From Elusimicrobiota bacterium (GTDB lineage: Bacteria > Elusimicrobiota > Endomicrobiia > CG1-02-37-114 > XYA2-FULL-39-19), in contig JAHIVV010000048.1 in the NCBI GenBank assembly GCA_018816525.1, positions 1 to 51,027 of the forward strand: 51,027 nucleotides of DNA, in the 5' to 3' direction. The first letter of the stretch is position 1. Each line of letters starts with the position of its first letter. Below, piece after piece: positions 9,283 to 17,538 of this stretch. The notes under the pieces are model-generated. The model did not search any database. It had not been told where the DNA came from and worked only from the letters and a program-made list of their open reading frames with translations. The position numbers and the translations under genes are program-made.

Positions 9283-10139
9283 CATTAAATGATCTTTTAA
9301 ATTCTGACAGGCCTTTAATTATGGGAGTCTTGAATGTAACCCCCGATTCATTTTTTGACGGTGGAAAATATAATTTGTTGGACAATGCTCTCAATCATTC
9401 CCAGGAAATGGTCGCGCAAGGCGCGGATATCATTGATATCGGCGGCGAATCCACCAGGCCCGGCGCAGAAGCTGTTGATGAAAATGAGGAAATCAAAAGG
9501 ATTGTTCCGGTTATAGAACGAATTGCCAAACAATTCAAAGATACGATAATTTCCGTAGACACCTATAAATCATCAGTAGCGAATGCTGCCATTGACTCTG
9601 GGGCTGCGGTTGTAAACGACATATCCGGCCTGACTTTCAGCGCCGGCATGGCGAAACTTGTTTCTGAAAGAAACGTGCACGTAATAATCATGCACATTAA
9701 AGGAACTCCGAAAAATATGCAGCTGAATCCGGCATATACAAATGTTTCCAGGGAGATTAACGATTTTTTTCATAAAAGAATTGATTACGCAGCAACTGCC
9801 GGGATAAAAAAAGAAAAAATCCTGATTGACCCTGGGATTGGTTTTGGAAAAACGACACAACACAATCTGGAAATAATGAGTAACTTAAAAAACTTCAACA
9901 CAACCGGTTGCCCTTTAGTTTTGGGAACCTCAAGAAAATCGTTTATTGGAAAAATACTCGTGTCGGAAGACAGCCCTCTCCCAGCCAGCGAAAGGCTTTA
10001 CGGAAGCCTTGCTGCCTGTGCCTGGGCTTTCACCAGCTCAGTTAAAGTTTTGCGAGTGCACGACGTGAAAGAAACAAAACAATTTTTAAAAGTGCTTGAA
10101 ACAATAACAAAAACAAAGAATGAAAGAGTATTGGCATGA
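9279..10139 (+). CDS. folP: Dihydropteroate synthase
   Basis: It condenses dihydropterin pyrophosphate with p-aminobenzoate to give dihydropteroate, the target step of sulfonamides. The TIM-barrel protein of 286 residues shows the two family signatures: MGVLNVTPDSFFDGG near the N-terminus and DIIDIGGESTRPGA. VVNDISG, the IDPGIGFGKTTQHNLEIM phosphate and pterin loop, and GTSRKSFIG follow. It starts within the folE stop (ATGA) and its own stop overlaps the cdaA start (ATGA). Confidence 0.95.
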   Translation: MTLNDLLNSDRPLIMGVLNVTPDSFFDGGKYNLLDNALNHSQEMVAQGADIIDIGGESTRPGAEAVDENEEIKRIVPVIERIAKQFKDTIISVDTYKSSVANAAIDSGAAVVNDISGLTFSAGMAKLVSERNVHVIIMHIKGTPKNMQLNPAYTNVSREINDFFHKRIDYAATAGIKKEKILIDPGIGFGKTTQHNLEIMSNLKNFNTTGCPLVLGTSRKSFIGKILVSEDSPLPASERLYGSLAACAWAFTSSVKVLRVHDVKETKQFLKVLETITKTKNERVLA

Positions 10140-10933
10140 GCCTGATCTGGAATAACTACATAGTAAATATTGTAGACATTTTGTTAGTGAGCTGGATTTT
10201 TTATAAAATAATCCTGCTAATAAAGGGTACCAGGGCGGTACAAATACTCCTGGGTTTTGTCATACTTGCTTTGCTGACAATTTTTGTGGGGCAAATGGCC
10301 CATTTTAAAACTTTAAGCTGGCTCCTTGAAAAATTCTGGATTGCCGCGCCAATAATTGTTGCAATCGTATTTCAGCCGGAATTAAGGCAGGTACTTGCGA
10401 AAATAGGCGGCGAGCCGCTTAAAAGAATATTCATCAAAAGTGAACTTAAAGTTGTTAAAGAGATTGCCCAGGCCGTAAAAGAAATGTCGCAGAAAAGAAT
10501 CGGCGCATTGATAGCCATCGAACAGGAAATCGGCCTTAAGAATTATATTGAAACAGGAACCCTGATAAACGGGGATGTAAGCAACGAATTGCTTTTAAGC
10601 ATATTTTACCCAAAATCTATTCTGCATGACGGCGCTGTTATTATCGAGCATTCCAGGCTTACTTCAGCCGGCTGTATTTTTCCTGTAAGCGACAACCCCG
10701 TGGCATCAAAGATGATAGGCACCAGGCACCGCGCAGCGCTGGGAATATCTGAAATTTCTGATGCTATCGTTATTGTAGTTTCCGAAGAAACCGGGGATAT
10801 TTCTCTGGCGCTCGAAGGCAAACTTGAACAAAACATAAATCCTGACGATTTACATAAGAAACTCAGCGACATTTACAGAAAAAAACTGGAAAAAACTTTT
10901 ATTCCAAATAACAAGAAGGCTTCCAATGCTTGA
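10136..10933 (+). CDS. cdaA: Diadenylate cyclase CdaA
   Basis: This membrane enzyme condenses two ATP into c-di-AMP. Three hydrophobic segments occupy roughly residues 8-29, 35-52 and 66-80. The DAC (DisA_N) domain follows, with catalytic DGA at 165-167 and ATP-binding GTRHRAALG at 195-203. The C-terminus is charged (KKLEKTFIPNNKKASNA). The 265 residues are the usual CdaA length. In most genomes the next gene is cdaR (YbbR domains), its regulator; here only a 27-codon anchor follows. folP immediately upstream is coupled by ATGA. Confidence 0.95.
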   Translation: MSLIWNNYIVNIVDILLVSWIFYKIILLIKGTRAVQILLGFVILALLTIFVGQMAHFKTLSWLLEKFWIAAPIIVAIVFQPELRQVLAKIGGEPLKRIFIKSELKVVKEIAQAVKEMSQKRIGALIAIEQEIGLKNYIETGTLINGDVSNELLLSIFYPKSILHDGAVIIEHSRLTSAGCIFPVSDNPVASKMIGTRHRAALGISEISDAIVIVVSEETGDISLALEGKLEQNINPDDLHKKLSDIYRKKLEKTFIPNNKKASNA

Positions 10934-11009
10934 ACGGTTTAAACACAATTGGCAGTTAAAACTTCTGGCATTCGTTTTAGCTGTACTTCTTTGGCTTTAC
11001 ATAAGGTAA
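10926..11009 (+). CDS. CdaR/YbbR-like membrane anchor only (27 aa)
   Basis: The ATG overlaps the cdaA stop by eight bases and the frame ends with TAA one base before the pdxJ ATG. The peptide begins MLERFKHNWQLKLLAF, continues as a Leu/Val/Ala helix and ends LLWLYIR. That is the pattern of the N-terminal transmembrane anchor of CdaR/YbbR proteins, which is normally followed by two to four extracytoplasmic YbbR domains. None of that remains, and there is no room for it before pdxJ. It may be a functional small membrane protein or a remnant. The tight overlap with cdaA and the clean ends favour continued translation. Confidence 0.7.
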   Translation: MLERFKHNWQLKLLAFVLAVLLWLYIR

Positions 11010-11010
11010 C

Positions 11011-11721
11011 ATGGTAAAACTAGGCGTAAATATCGACCATATTGCAACTTTACGGCAGGCAAGGAAAGCGGGTTTTCCTGAACCGATTTATGCTGCGGGT
11101 ATATGCGAATCTGCTGGCGCGGATGGTATAACCGTACATTTAAGGGAAGACCGGAGGCATATTCAGGACAGTGATGTAGTTCTGTTAAGAAAAAAATTGA
11201 AAATACCTCTTAATCTTGAGATGTCTGTTGCGGAAGCAATAGTAAAATTCGCATTAAAAATCAGGCCGGATGAAGTTTGCCTGGTCCCAGAGAAGAGAGA
11301 GGAATTAACTACTGAAGGCGGCCTGGATGTGTTTTCCCAAAAAGAGAGAATAAAAAAAGTCGTTTCAAGGCTCAAATCAAAAGGCATTGTAGTAAGCCTG
11401 TTTATTGACCCGGACAAAAAACAGGTTGAAGCAGCCAAAATAGTTGGAGCCGATTGTGTTGAACTGCATACCGGCAAATATGCCGAATGCGCAAAAATGA
11501 AAAACATTAAGATGGAACTTAAAAAAATCCGCCAGGCGGCCGAGCTTGCGATAGAGCTCGGGCTGGTTTTAAATGCAGGCCACGGGCTGGACTATAAAAA
11601 CGTAAAACCGATTGCAAGGCTGCCCAATATGAATACTTTGAATATTGGCTTTTCTATAGTAGCGCAGGCTGTATTTACAGGGCTTTACAAAGCAGTCAAA
11701 GAAATGAAAGAATTAATTTAA
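11011..11721 (+). CDS. pdxJ: Pyridoxine 5'-phosphate synthase
   Basis: It makes pyridoxine 5'-phosphate from 1-deoxyxylulose-5-phosphate and aminoacetone-3-phosphate (DXP-dependent vitamin B6 route). The 236-residue TIM barrel has the signature LGVNIDHIATLRQARK at the N-terminus, GITVHLREDRRHI, the central CLVPEKREELTTEGG, the glycine-rich NAGHGLDYKNV and the terminal NIGFSIVAQAVFTGL. Its start lies one base after the stop of the CdaR-like anchor. No Shine-Dalgarno sequence is evident, so coupling to the upstream genes is likely. Acting with yggS, it is one of two B6-related genes in this run. Confidence 0.95.
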   Translation: MVKLGVNIDHIATLRQARKAGFPEPIYAAGICESAGADGITVHLREDRRHIQDSDVVLLRKKLKIPLNLEMSVAEAIVKFALKIRPDEVCLVPEKREELTTEGGLDVFSQKERIKKVVSRLKSKGIVVSLFIDPDKKQVEAAKIVGADCVELHTGKYAECAKMKNIKMELKKIRQAAELAIELGLVLNAGHGLDYKNVKPIARLPNMNTLNIGFSIVAQAVFTGLYKAVKEMKELI

Positions 11722-11736
11722 GGAGAGGGGAACAAA

Positions 11737-12162
11737 ATGCAAAAGACTTATCAACCAAGAGTAATTGATGTAAAGAGAAAATGGCACTTAATGGACGCAA
11801 ATGATAAGGTGCTCGGGCGCATGGCTACGGAAATTTCTAAAATCCTCCAGGGGAAACACAAGCCGGATTACTCAAAAGATACTGATTGCGGCGATTTTAT
11901 TGTCCTTATCAATGCAAGCAAGGTCCGGGTAACTGGCAAAAAAGCGGAACAGCTTATTTATTTCCGCCATACAGGCCATACCGGAGGAGATAAATATGCT
12001 TCCTATAAAAACATTTTCGCGAAAAAACCGGAAGAAATAATTGTATCCGCAGTCAGCGGAATGCTTCCAAAAAACAAACTTCGCGATGTTATGCTGAAAA
12101 GGCTCAAGATATACAAAGATGAAACTCATCCACACGTAGCTCAATTAACACAAATAGGCTAA
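11737..12162 (+). CDS. rplM: Ribosomal protein L13
   Basis: This protein of the large ribosomal subunit has 141 residues, the usual bacterial size. Recognisable stretches are KWHLMDANDKVLGRMATEI, the YFRHTGHTGG segment and the end AVSGMLPKNKLRDVMLKRLKIY followed by PHVAQ. A strong Shine-Dalgarno sequence (aaggagagggg) precedes the ATG, unlike many upstream genes. It is followed by rpsI in the universally common rplM-rpsI pair. Confidence 0.97.
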   Translation: MQKTYQPRVIDVKRKWHLMDANDKVLGRMATEISKILQGKHKPDYSKDTDCGDFIVLINASKVRVTGKKAEQLIYFRHTGHTGGDKYASYKNIFAKKPEEIIVSAVSGMLPKNKLRDVMLKRLKIYKDETHPHVAQLTQIG

Positions 12163-12180
12163 TTCCGGGAGGATATAAAA

Positions 12181-12630
12181 ATGCCAGAAACAACACCGCA
12201 GGAAGTAACTCAAAACACGCAGAACGCGCAAATAACCAAGGAAAGCGAAGCCCTTTGGGCCACAGGAAGAAGAAAAACTTCGATCGCAAGAGTAAAAACA
12301 GTCAACGGGTCGGGAAAAATCAAAGTCAACTCGAAAGAACTGGATAAGTATTTCGTAATGGAGAAGCACCGGGCTGAAATCATGAAACCGTTTAATGTAA
12401 TTTTGGACTCAAAAAAATACGATTATGCCGTCAATGTTACCGGCGGAGGCTTAAGCGGGCAGGCAGAAGCGGTAAGGCATGCTATTTCCAGAGTGCTGAT
12501 AAAAGTAAACAGCACTTTCAGGGGAAAACTAAAAGATGCCGGCTTGCTGACAAGAGACCCCAGGGAAGTTGAACGCAAAAAACCCGGCCAGCCGAAAGCA
12601 AGAAAGAAATTCCAATGGACCAAACGTTAA
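12181..12630 (+). CDS. rpsI: Ribosomal protein S9
   Basis: This protein of the small subunit has 149 residues. The S9 core starts near residue 26 (WATGRRKTSIARVK) and ends with the family tail KARKKFQWTKR, which reaches the P-site tRNA. The first ~22 residues form a Thr/Gln/Asn-rich extension that the core family lacks; the good Shine-Dalgarno sequence (gggagga) before this ATG supports it as real. The 18-base gap from rplM indicates a shared transcript. Confidence 0.96.
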   Translation: MPETTPQEVTQNTQNAQITKESEALWATGRRKTSIARVKTVNGSGKIKVNSKELDKYFVMEKHRAEIMKPFNVILDSKKYDYAVNVTGGGLSGQAEAVRHAISRVLIKVNSTFRGKLKDAGLLTRDPREVERKKPGQPKARKKFQWTKR

Positions 12631-12634
12631 TTCT

Positions 12635-12976
12635 ATGCAGGCAGGAGTTGACATTATTGAAGTAGCCAGAATTGCAAAATTGGTCAAAAATAGGAAATTT
12701 CTTAACAAAATATTTTCGAAAGAAGAAATTGACTATTGCAGCAAGAGAAAAAACTGCTCCGAGCATTATGCCGTAAGGTTTGCCGCAAAAGAGGCAATCT
12801 GGAAAGCTGTGGGAGACAGGAAATTATCCCATAAGGATATTTCGGTTAAAAATGACAGTTTTGGGAAACCTGTAGTTGTTTTGCCGAAACGGCTCGATAA
12901 AATCCGGAAGAAAATTTGTATATCCTTGTCCCACACAAAAAATTACGCTGTAGCCCTGGCTGTATTGAATATGTGA
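12635..12976 (+). CDS. acpS: Holo-[acyl-carrier-protein] synthase
   Basis: It transfers the phosphopantetheine arm of CoA to acyl carrier protein. The 113 residues are close to the typical AcpS size. The Mg/CoA motif GVDIIEVARI is at the N-terminus and the second motif RFAAKEAIWKAVGD in the middle. I use ATG 12635, five bases after the rpsI stop. The frame stays open upstream within rpsI, but homology begins right at MQAGVDIIEV. It ends in a GTGA overlap with nnrD. Confidence 0.92.
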   Translation: MQAGVDIIEVARIAKLVKNRKFLNKIFSKEEIDYCSKRKNCSEHYAVRFAAKEAIWKAVGDRKLSHKDISVKNDSFGKPVVVLPKRLDKIRKKICISLSHTKNYAVALAVLNM

Positions 12977-13875
12977 AAACACAGAAAATAGACAAAAACC
13001 TTATAAACAGGCTCATTCAAAAAAGAAAACCAGGTTCACATAAGGGCGATTACGGGAATATTTTAATTCTCGCCGGGTCTAAAGGCATGACGGGCGCAGC
13101 GGTCTTAAGCGCAAATGCATGCGTTAGAAGCGGCGCAGGATTAGTAACTTTGGGCGTCCCGGAAAACCAGCAGCCGGCCGCGGCAAAAAGAACTCTTCCC
13201 GAAATAATGACTCTCCCGTTAAAAGAGACAAAAGACGGAACATTGTCTTTTAGTGCACTAAATTCAATTTTAAATTTCATCGGGAAGCACAAAATTACTA
13301 CGCTGGCTGTCGGGCCCGGATTAACAACTAATTTCTCAACGCAAAAACTGGTAATTGAAATTCTAAAAAGAGCTGCATTGCCTGTCGTAATTGATGCTGA
13401 CGGCCTTAATGCGCTCAATGGAAAAACCAAATCACTAAAAGAATCAGCCGCGGAAATTATTATAACCCCGCATCCGGGCGAATTAACCCGGTTAACCAGA
13501 TTAAGCATGAATATTATACAATCAAAACGCGCTGAGAATACCCTCAAATTCGCCAAAGAGAATAAAGTAATTTGTGTTCTCAAGGGTAACAAGACTGTTG
13601 TAAGCGACGGTAAAAAAGTTTTTATTAATTCTACAGGAAACCCCGGCATGGCCAAGGGCGGAAGCGGGGATGTGCTTACCGGGATTTTGGCGGCTTTCAT
13701 ATTCCAGGTTGCCGGTACAACTAGCAAAGAAAAACTATTGAACGCAGGAATTGTTTCAGTATATGTCCACGGCCTGGCTGGCGACCTGGCAGCAAAAGAA
13801 AAAACACAAATAGCTATGACACCGAGTGATATAATTGAGAATATACCTAAGGCATTAAAAAGAACTCTAAACTAA
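12973..13875 (+). CDS. nnrD: ADP-dependent NAD(P)HX dehydratase
   Basis: It repairs hydrated NAD(P)H in a ribokinase-like fold. About 300 residues from GTG 12973, which overlaps the acpS stop as GTGA; an upstream in-frame ATG at 12916 would add an unrelated N-terminus read from acpS. Visible motifs are the N-terminal HKGDYGNILILAGSKGMTGA, the central GPGL turn, VIDADGLNAL, TPHPGEL, and the nucleotide loop GMAKGGSGDVLTGI. This is the stand-alone C-terminal half of YjeF-type proteins. The partner epimerase domain (NnrE) is not fused and not found in the window. Confidence 0.9.
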   Translation: MKTQKIDKNLINRLIQKRKPGSHKGDYGNILILAGSKGMTGAAVLSANACVRSGAGLVTLGVPENQQPAAAKRTLPEIMTLPLKETKDGTLSFSALNSILNFIGKHKITTLAVGPGLTTNFSTQKLVIEILKRAALPVVIDADGLNALNGKTKSLKESAAEIIITPHPGELTRLTRLSMNIIQSKRAENTLKFAKENKVICVLKGNKTVVSDGKKVFINSTGNPGMAKGGSGDVLTGILAAFIFQVAGTTSKEKLLNAGIVSVYVHGLAGDLAAKEKTQIAMTPSDIIENIPKALKRTLN

Positions 13876-13893
13876 AGAGGTAATATACCCAAT

Positions 13894-15069
13894 ATGGAAA
13901 ACCTTCAAAAAAAATTGGTATCCATCAGAAGACAGATTCACCAGAACCCAGAACTGGGAAACCAGGAAATAAAAACCACAAAATATATTAACTCCATCCT
14001 AAAATCATACGGCATACAAACAAGAATTCTTAAACAAAGCGGGCTGATAGCGCATATTCCGTCCTACACGCAGGGACAGAAAGTTAGGAAAGTTGTGGCA
14101 TTCAGAGCGGACATTGATGCGCTTCCTATAGAAGAAAAAACAAAAAAACATTACCAGTCGAAAAACAAAGGCGTGATGCATGCCTGCGGCCATGACGCTC
14201 ATACCGCAATGCTTATCGGCGCGGCAATTTTGCTGAAACAGAATGAAGCTGAGCTTAAAAAAAGTGGTTGTATTGTAAAACTTATTTTCCAGCCCAATGA
14301 AGAACAGATTGGAGGAGCTCTAGATGTAATAAAAGCAGGCGCGTTAAAAAACCCTCCTGTTGACTGCATTTTCGGCCTTCATGTGCACCCGGAAATCCCA
14401 ACAAATACAATTGGTTTCAAGTACGGGCAAATGATGGCATCTTCGGATAAATTTGAATTAAAAATTTACGGCGGGGGAGGGCACGGCGCTTATCCTTACC
14501 TGGCAAAAGATGTAATATTTACCGCAAGTGAACTGATTGTTTCCTTGAAATCGCTTGTACAGCGCAAAATTCACCCGGCAACACCTGCCGTTGTAAGCGT
14601 TTGTATGGTTCACGGCGGAGCCCGGCCTAATATTTTTCCGGAAAGTATAGAACTGACCGGAACCGTGAGGACTCTTGACGAAATCCAACGAAGAAAAATG
14701 CCAAAACTCATTGAAGAAATTATAAAACAAAAAACCGCTGAACATAAGTTAAAATACGGCTTTAAATATTTCAATCTATGCCCTGTGGTAGACAACGATA
14801 ACAAATATGTCGATAACTGCATTGAGTCGGCTAAAAAAGTAGTCAAAAGAAACAAAATTGTTATTTCTAAAAAACCAACTATGGGGTCGGAAGATTTTTC
14901 TGAATATCTGCAGTTTGTGCCCGGATGTTTCATGAGAATAGGAACCCAGCTTAAAGGCGCCGCAACGGCATTACATCACGCAGAATTTGATATAGATGAA
15001 AGCATATTAATCACAGGAGCAAAATTGTTTGCTCAGATTGCAGAGGATCAAATGTCCCAAAACCAATAA
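13894..15069 (+). CDS. M20 family amidohydrolase (hippurate/IAA-amino acid hydrolase type)
   Basis: This dinuclear metallo-amidohydrolase of peptidase subfamily M20D has 391 residues. Metal and catalytic motifs are visible: RADIDALPIEE, MHACGHDAHTAM with Cys98, His100 and His103, FQPNEEQIGGA with Glu136/Glu137, and LHVHPEIP. The terminal metal His is in ALHHAEFDIDE. The dimerisation lid lies around residues 185-300 (HGAYPYLAKD). It lacks a signal peptide. Members hydrolyse N-acyl amino acids, including N-acetyl-diaminopimelate; the substrate here cannot be told. An aagaggtaa site precedes the ATG. Confidence 0.88.
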   Translation: MENLQKKLVSIRRQIHQNPELGNQEIKTTKYINSILKSYGIQTRILKQSGLIAHIPSYTQGQKVRKVVAFRADIDALPIEEKTKKHYQSKNKGVMHACGHDAHTAMLIGAAILLKQNEAELKKSGCIVKLIFQPNEEQIGGALDVIKAGALKNPPVDCIFGLHVHPEIPTNTIGFKYGQMMASSDKFELKIYGGGGHGAYPYLAKDVIFTASELIVSLKSLVQRKIHPATPAVVSVCMVHGGARPNIFPESIELTGTVRTLDEIQRRKMPKLIEEIIKQKTAEHKLKYGFKYFNLCPVVDNDNKYVDNCIESAKKVVKRNKIVISKKPTMGSEDFSEYLQFVPGCFMRIGTQLKGAATALHHAEFDIDESILITGAKLFAQIAEDQMSQNQ

Positions 15070-15101
15070 TGAAGCGGTTTTGGGATTTCGTCCAACTCAA
15101 A

Positions 15102-15111
15102 GGGGGGGGGG
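15102..15111 (+). repeat. Ten-G homopolymer in the ribosome-binding region
   Basis: Ten consecutive G residues lie six bases upstream of the ATG at 15118, where the Shine-Dalgarno sequence of the small membrane protein should be. Tracts of this length are prone to slippage; here a change would alter the spacing or strength of the site and not the reading frame. Confidence 0.75.
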
Positions 15112-15117
15112 TAAATC

Positions 15118-15327
15118 ATGTTAGCATTGATTATCGGATTGCTGGTTGTTTCAATTTCTGCCTGGATAGGCTTAAATTTTTGCCTGGCAGACATTATCAT
15201 CATTTTGAAAGGAGCTCTGCCTATTATGTTTTTTTTCGGCGGCCTTCTGTCGGTAATTGCAGGCATTACCACTCTTAAAGATGAAAACGACGCCAAAAAG
15301 GGCGAAGAAGAATTAAAAAAGGATTGA
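15118..15327 (+). CDS. Small two-helix membrane protein, unknown
   Basis: The 69-residue protein has two hydrophobic helices at about residues 2-22 and 25-52, the second containing a Gly-rich FFFGGLLSVIAG stretch. A strongly charged tail (DENDAKKGEEELKKD) follows. I recognise no family. It lies between the M20 amidohydrolase and thiL on the same strand, with 7 bases to thiL. Its ribosome-binding region is a run of ten Gs. The coding frame is convincing from its composition and neat fit between the two genes, but no function can be assigned. Confidence 0.6.
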   Translation: MLALIIGLLVVSISAWIGLNFCLADIIIILKGALPIMFFFGGLLSVIAGITTLKDENDAKKGEEELKKD

Positions 15328-15334
15328 AGTTCCT

Positions 15335-16324
15335 TTGAAACTTAAAAATTATGGCGAATATAATCTTATAAACAAGATCCTGGGGTGGCTCTCGGCAGAT
15401 TCTTTATATAAAAAAAGAGTTATCGTTGCCCCCGGCGATGACGCCGCAGTCATAAACTCTCCTGACAAACAACTCGTTTTTACCACAGATTTATTGTTTG
15501 AGGACGTGCATTTTTGCTTATCCTGGGCTGATTCGCTGATAAGCAGGCCTGCGCTGTTTGAAGCGCTTGGTTATAAATCCCTGGCAATAAACTTAAGCGA
15601 CCTATCATCAATGGGATGCAAGAGTGAACCGATATATTGCCTTATCGGCGTTGGTTTGCCTGATAGCAGGGTTGAAATTGAGGATATAAACAGTTTTTAT
15701 AAGGGCTTAAAAAAGTTTTGCAAAAAATATAAAGTATTCATTTTAGGAGGGGATACAAACTCTTCAGACAAACTTACCATCGCAATCACAATGTTCGGCG
15801 CAACAGGCACCAACGGAAAAATTATAAGGCGTTCAGGCGCTAAACCCGGAGATAAAATCTATGTTACTGGCCCGCTGGGTGATTCTGCCGGCGGCCTGGA
15901 TATATTGCTTAAAGGTAAAAAAACTGACAAAAAAACCGCAGACTATTTGATAAAAAAACATTTATATCCTCCGGTAAGGATTAATGAAGCGCAGACAATA
16001 GCAAAATACGCCACCAGTATGATAGATTGTTCAGACGGCCTTGCCAACTCCATCGGCCTTATCTGCGCCATGAGCAAAACCGGAGCTAAAATCAATTTAG
16101 ATACTATTCCGGTTTCCAGTCCTTTAAAAAGATATTCCGGTTCTCCAATCGATTTTGCGCTTTACGGCGGGGAAGATTATGAACTGATATTCACGTCAAA
16201 AAAAAGCATGCCAAAATACAGGTGCATAGGAACCGTTGAAAATAAAAACAGCGGCATTAAATACTATCAAAATGGCAAAGAAATTCAAATCAAAAAAGAA
16301 AAACTCTACCAGCACTTCAAATAA
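15335..16324 (+). CDS. thiL: Thiamine-monophosphate kinase
   Basis: It phosphorylates thiamine monophosphate to the active diphosphate. The 329 residues start at TTG 15335, where the family pattern GEYNLINKI begins soon after; no ATG is available nearby. ATP and Mg motifs are visible: VAPGDDAAVI, FTTDLLFEDVHF, YKSLAINLSDLSSMG, ILGGDTNSS, IDCSDGLANSI, and the C-terminal FALYGGEDYELIFT. No riboswitch or other thi gene is near. Its last 53 bases are overlapped by the presumed tsaE start. Confidence 0.93.
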   Translation: MKLKNYGEYNLINKILGWLSADSLYKKRVIVAPGDDAAVINSPDKQLVFTTDLLFEDVHFCLSWADSLISRPALFEALGYKSLAINLSDLSSMGCKSEPIYCLIGVGLPDSRVEIEDINSFYKGLKKFCKKYKVFILGGDTNSSDKLTIAITMFGATGTNGKIIRRSGAKPGDKIYVTGPLGDSAGGLDILLKGKKTDKKTADYLIKKHLYPPVRINEAQTIAKYATSMIDCSDGLANSIGLICAMSKTGAKINLDTIPVSSPLKRYSGSPIDFALYGGEDYELIFTSKKSMPKYRCIGTVENKNSGIKYYQNGKEIQIKKEKLYQHFK

Positions 16325-16751
16325 AAACATTTTTTATTCTAAAAGCGCTGATGAAACAATCAACATGGCCGCAAACCTCTCACATAATCTTAAAGGCGGC
16401 GATATTATCTGCCTTTTAGGAGATTTAGGCGCCGGCAAAACAACTTTTGCTAAAGGCCTGGCTAAAGGGCTTGGTATAAAGAAAATAATTGTCAGTCCTA
16501 CTTTTGTAATTATGAAGGAATATTCGTTAAAAAAAGGGAAATTCTGCCACCTGGACCTGTATCGGATAAACGGGAATGATTTCATTACATCCGGATTAGA
16601 CCAATGCCTGAATGAAAATAATATCTGCGCAATAGAATGGCCTGAAAAAATTGAATCTTCACTGCCAAAAAAATATACTGAAATAGTAATTTCAACTCAT
16701 AGGAATAACTCAAGAAAAATAATAATAAAAAAACATGATTTTAGCAATTGA
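16272..16751 (+). CDS. tsaE: tRNA t6A threonylcarbamoyladenosine ATPase TsaE
   Basis: This P-loop ATPase resets the TsaB-TsaD complex in threonylcarbamoyladenosine (t6A37) synthesis. About 159 residues if ATG 16272 is used; ATG 16236 is an alternative. The start is uncertain because both lie inside thiL in another frame. The core shows Walker A GDLGAGKTTFAKGL, the switch-like SPTFVIMKEY, HLDLYRI and AIEWPEK. It is followed by tsaB with a 17-base overlap. tsaC lies at 47047-47673; tsaD is not in the window. Confidence 0.88.
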   Translation: MAKKFKSKKKNSTSTSNKNIFYSKSADETINMAANLSHNLKGGDIICLLGDLGAGKTTFAKGLAKGLGIKKIIVSPTFVIMKEYSLKKGKFCHLDLYRINGNDFITSGLDQCLNENNICAIEWPEKIESSLPKKYTEIVISTHRNNSRKIIIKKHDFSN

Positions 16752-17409
16752 TTCTTCAACAAAAAGCCTTAGTTTAGCCCTTACGGACAATAGCGGCGCA
16801 GTAATTAGGGAAGTGTTTGTACTAAGTGACCAATTAAGGCATTCAGATGTACTGTTTCAGCAATTAAATAAAATCACCCGCGGTATTAAACTTGAACAAC
16901 TTACAAAAATTGCCTGTACAACGGGGCCCGGAAGTTTTACAGGAATACGTATAGGCCTTTCTTTTGCCAGAACTTTGTCCCAGATTTACAACATTCCTCT
17001 GGTTGGAGTGTCCACGCTGGATGCATTGGCGCGCCAATCAGAAGCTTCGAAAGCTTTTTTTATCTGTCCGTTAATACCGGCCCAGCAGGAAAATGTTTAT
17101 ATTGCGCTTTACAAAACGGAGGGAACAAAGTTTAAAAGATTGATTGCGCCTAAACTTCAAAATATTAAGGATGTTAAAAACCTTTTTAAACATACGCCGG
17201 TAATTTTTACAGGCGAAGGCGCGTTAAAGTATAAAGAATTGTTGAAAACATTATTCCCTGATTCTAAAATTTTAACGGATACCAAATTCATCTTTCCAAA
17301 AGCTTCCACAATCGCCCTTATTGCATCCAAGAAAAAAGGCACATCATTTCGCAAAGTGGTACCAACCTATTTCCAATTACCAAGGTTAAGCAAAAACCCC
17401 AAGAACTAA
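16735..17409 (+). CDS. tsaB: tRNA t6A biosynthesis protein TsaB
   Basis: TsaB is the inactive ASKHA-fold partner of TsaD in t6A37 formation. The 224 residues start ILAIDSSTKSLSLALTD, followed by LRHSDVLFQQLN, the signature TTGPGSFTGIRIGLSFAR and GVSTLDALA. The C-terminal third, with a QEN-containing stretch and the PTYFQ end, matches the family. The start lies 17 bases inside tsaE, and the gene closes this long operon; a new promoter follows at 17469. Confidence 0.92.
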   Translation: MILAIDSSTKSLSLALTDNSGAVIREVFVLSDQLRHSDVLFQQLNKITRGIKLEQLTKIACTTGPGSFTGIRIGLSFARTLSQIYNIPLVGVSTLDALARQSEASKAFFICPLIPAQQENVYIALYKTEGTKFKRLIAPKLQNIKDVKNLFKHTPVIFTGEGALKYKELLKTLFPDSKILTDTKFIFPKASTIALIASKKKGTSFRKVVPTYFQLPRLSKNPKN

Positions 17410-17468
17410 AACAAAGCACTCAACACAACCAAACAGCAATAGATGGAATAATGATTTGCGAAGCCCTA

Positions 17469-17498
17469 TTGACAAAAAATATGTTTATATTGTATAAT
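17469..17498 (+). promoter_or_regulatory. Consensus sigma70-like promoter of the HTH-kamA cassette
   Basis: TTGACA (17469-17474), an 18-base spacer, then TATAAT (17493-17498); both hexamers are perfect consensus. Transcription would start near 17505 and give a leader of about 34 bases before the ATG at 17539. Confidence 0.82.
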
Positions 17499-17538
17499 AT
17501 GGCAGTCGAAAGGAAAAGACAAAACAGGATGGTAAAAG

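Noticed and set aside
13050-13727. Long open frame on the minus strand opposite nnrD (about 225 codons)
   Set aside because: It mirrors the strongly conserved nnrD codons, has no recognisable domain or start signal, and nothing in the context calls for an antisense gene.
15069-15278. Alternative plus-strand frame from 15069 across the small membrane-protein gene
   Set aside because: It reads across the poly-G tract and gives a Cys/His/Arg-rich shadow sequence; the frame from 15118 has proper membrane helices and a ribosome-binding region.
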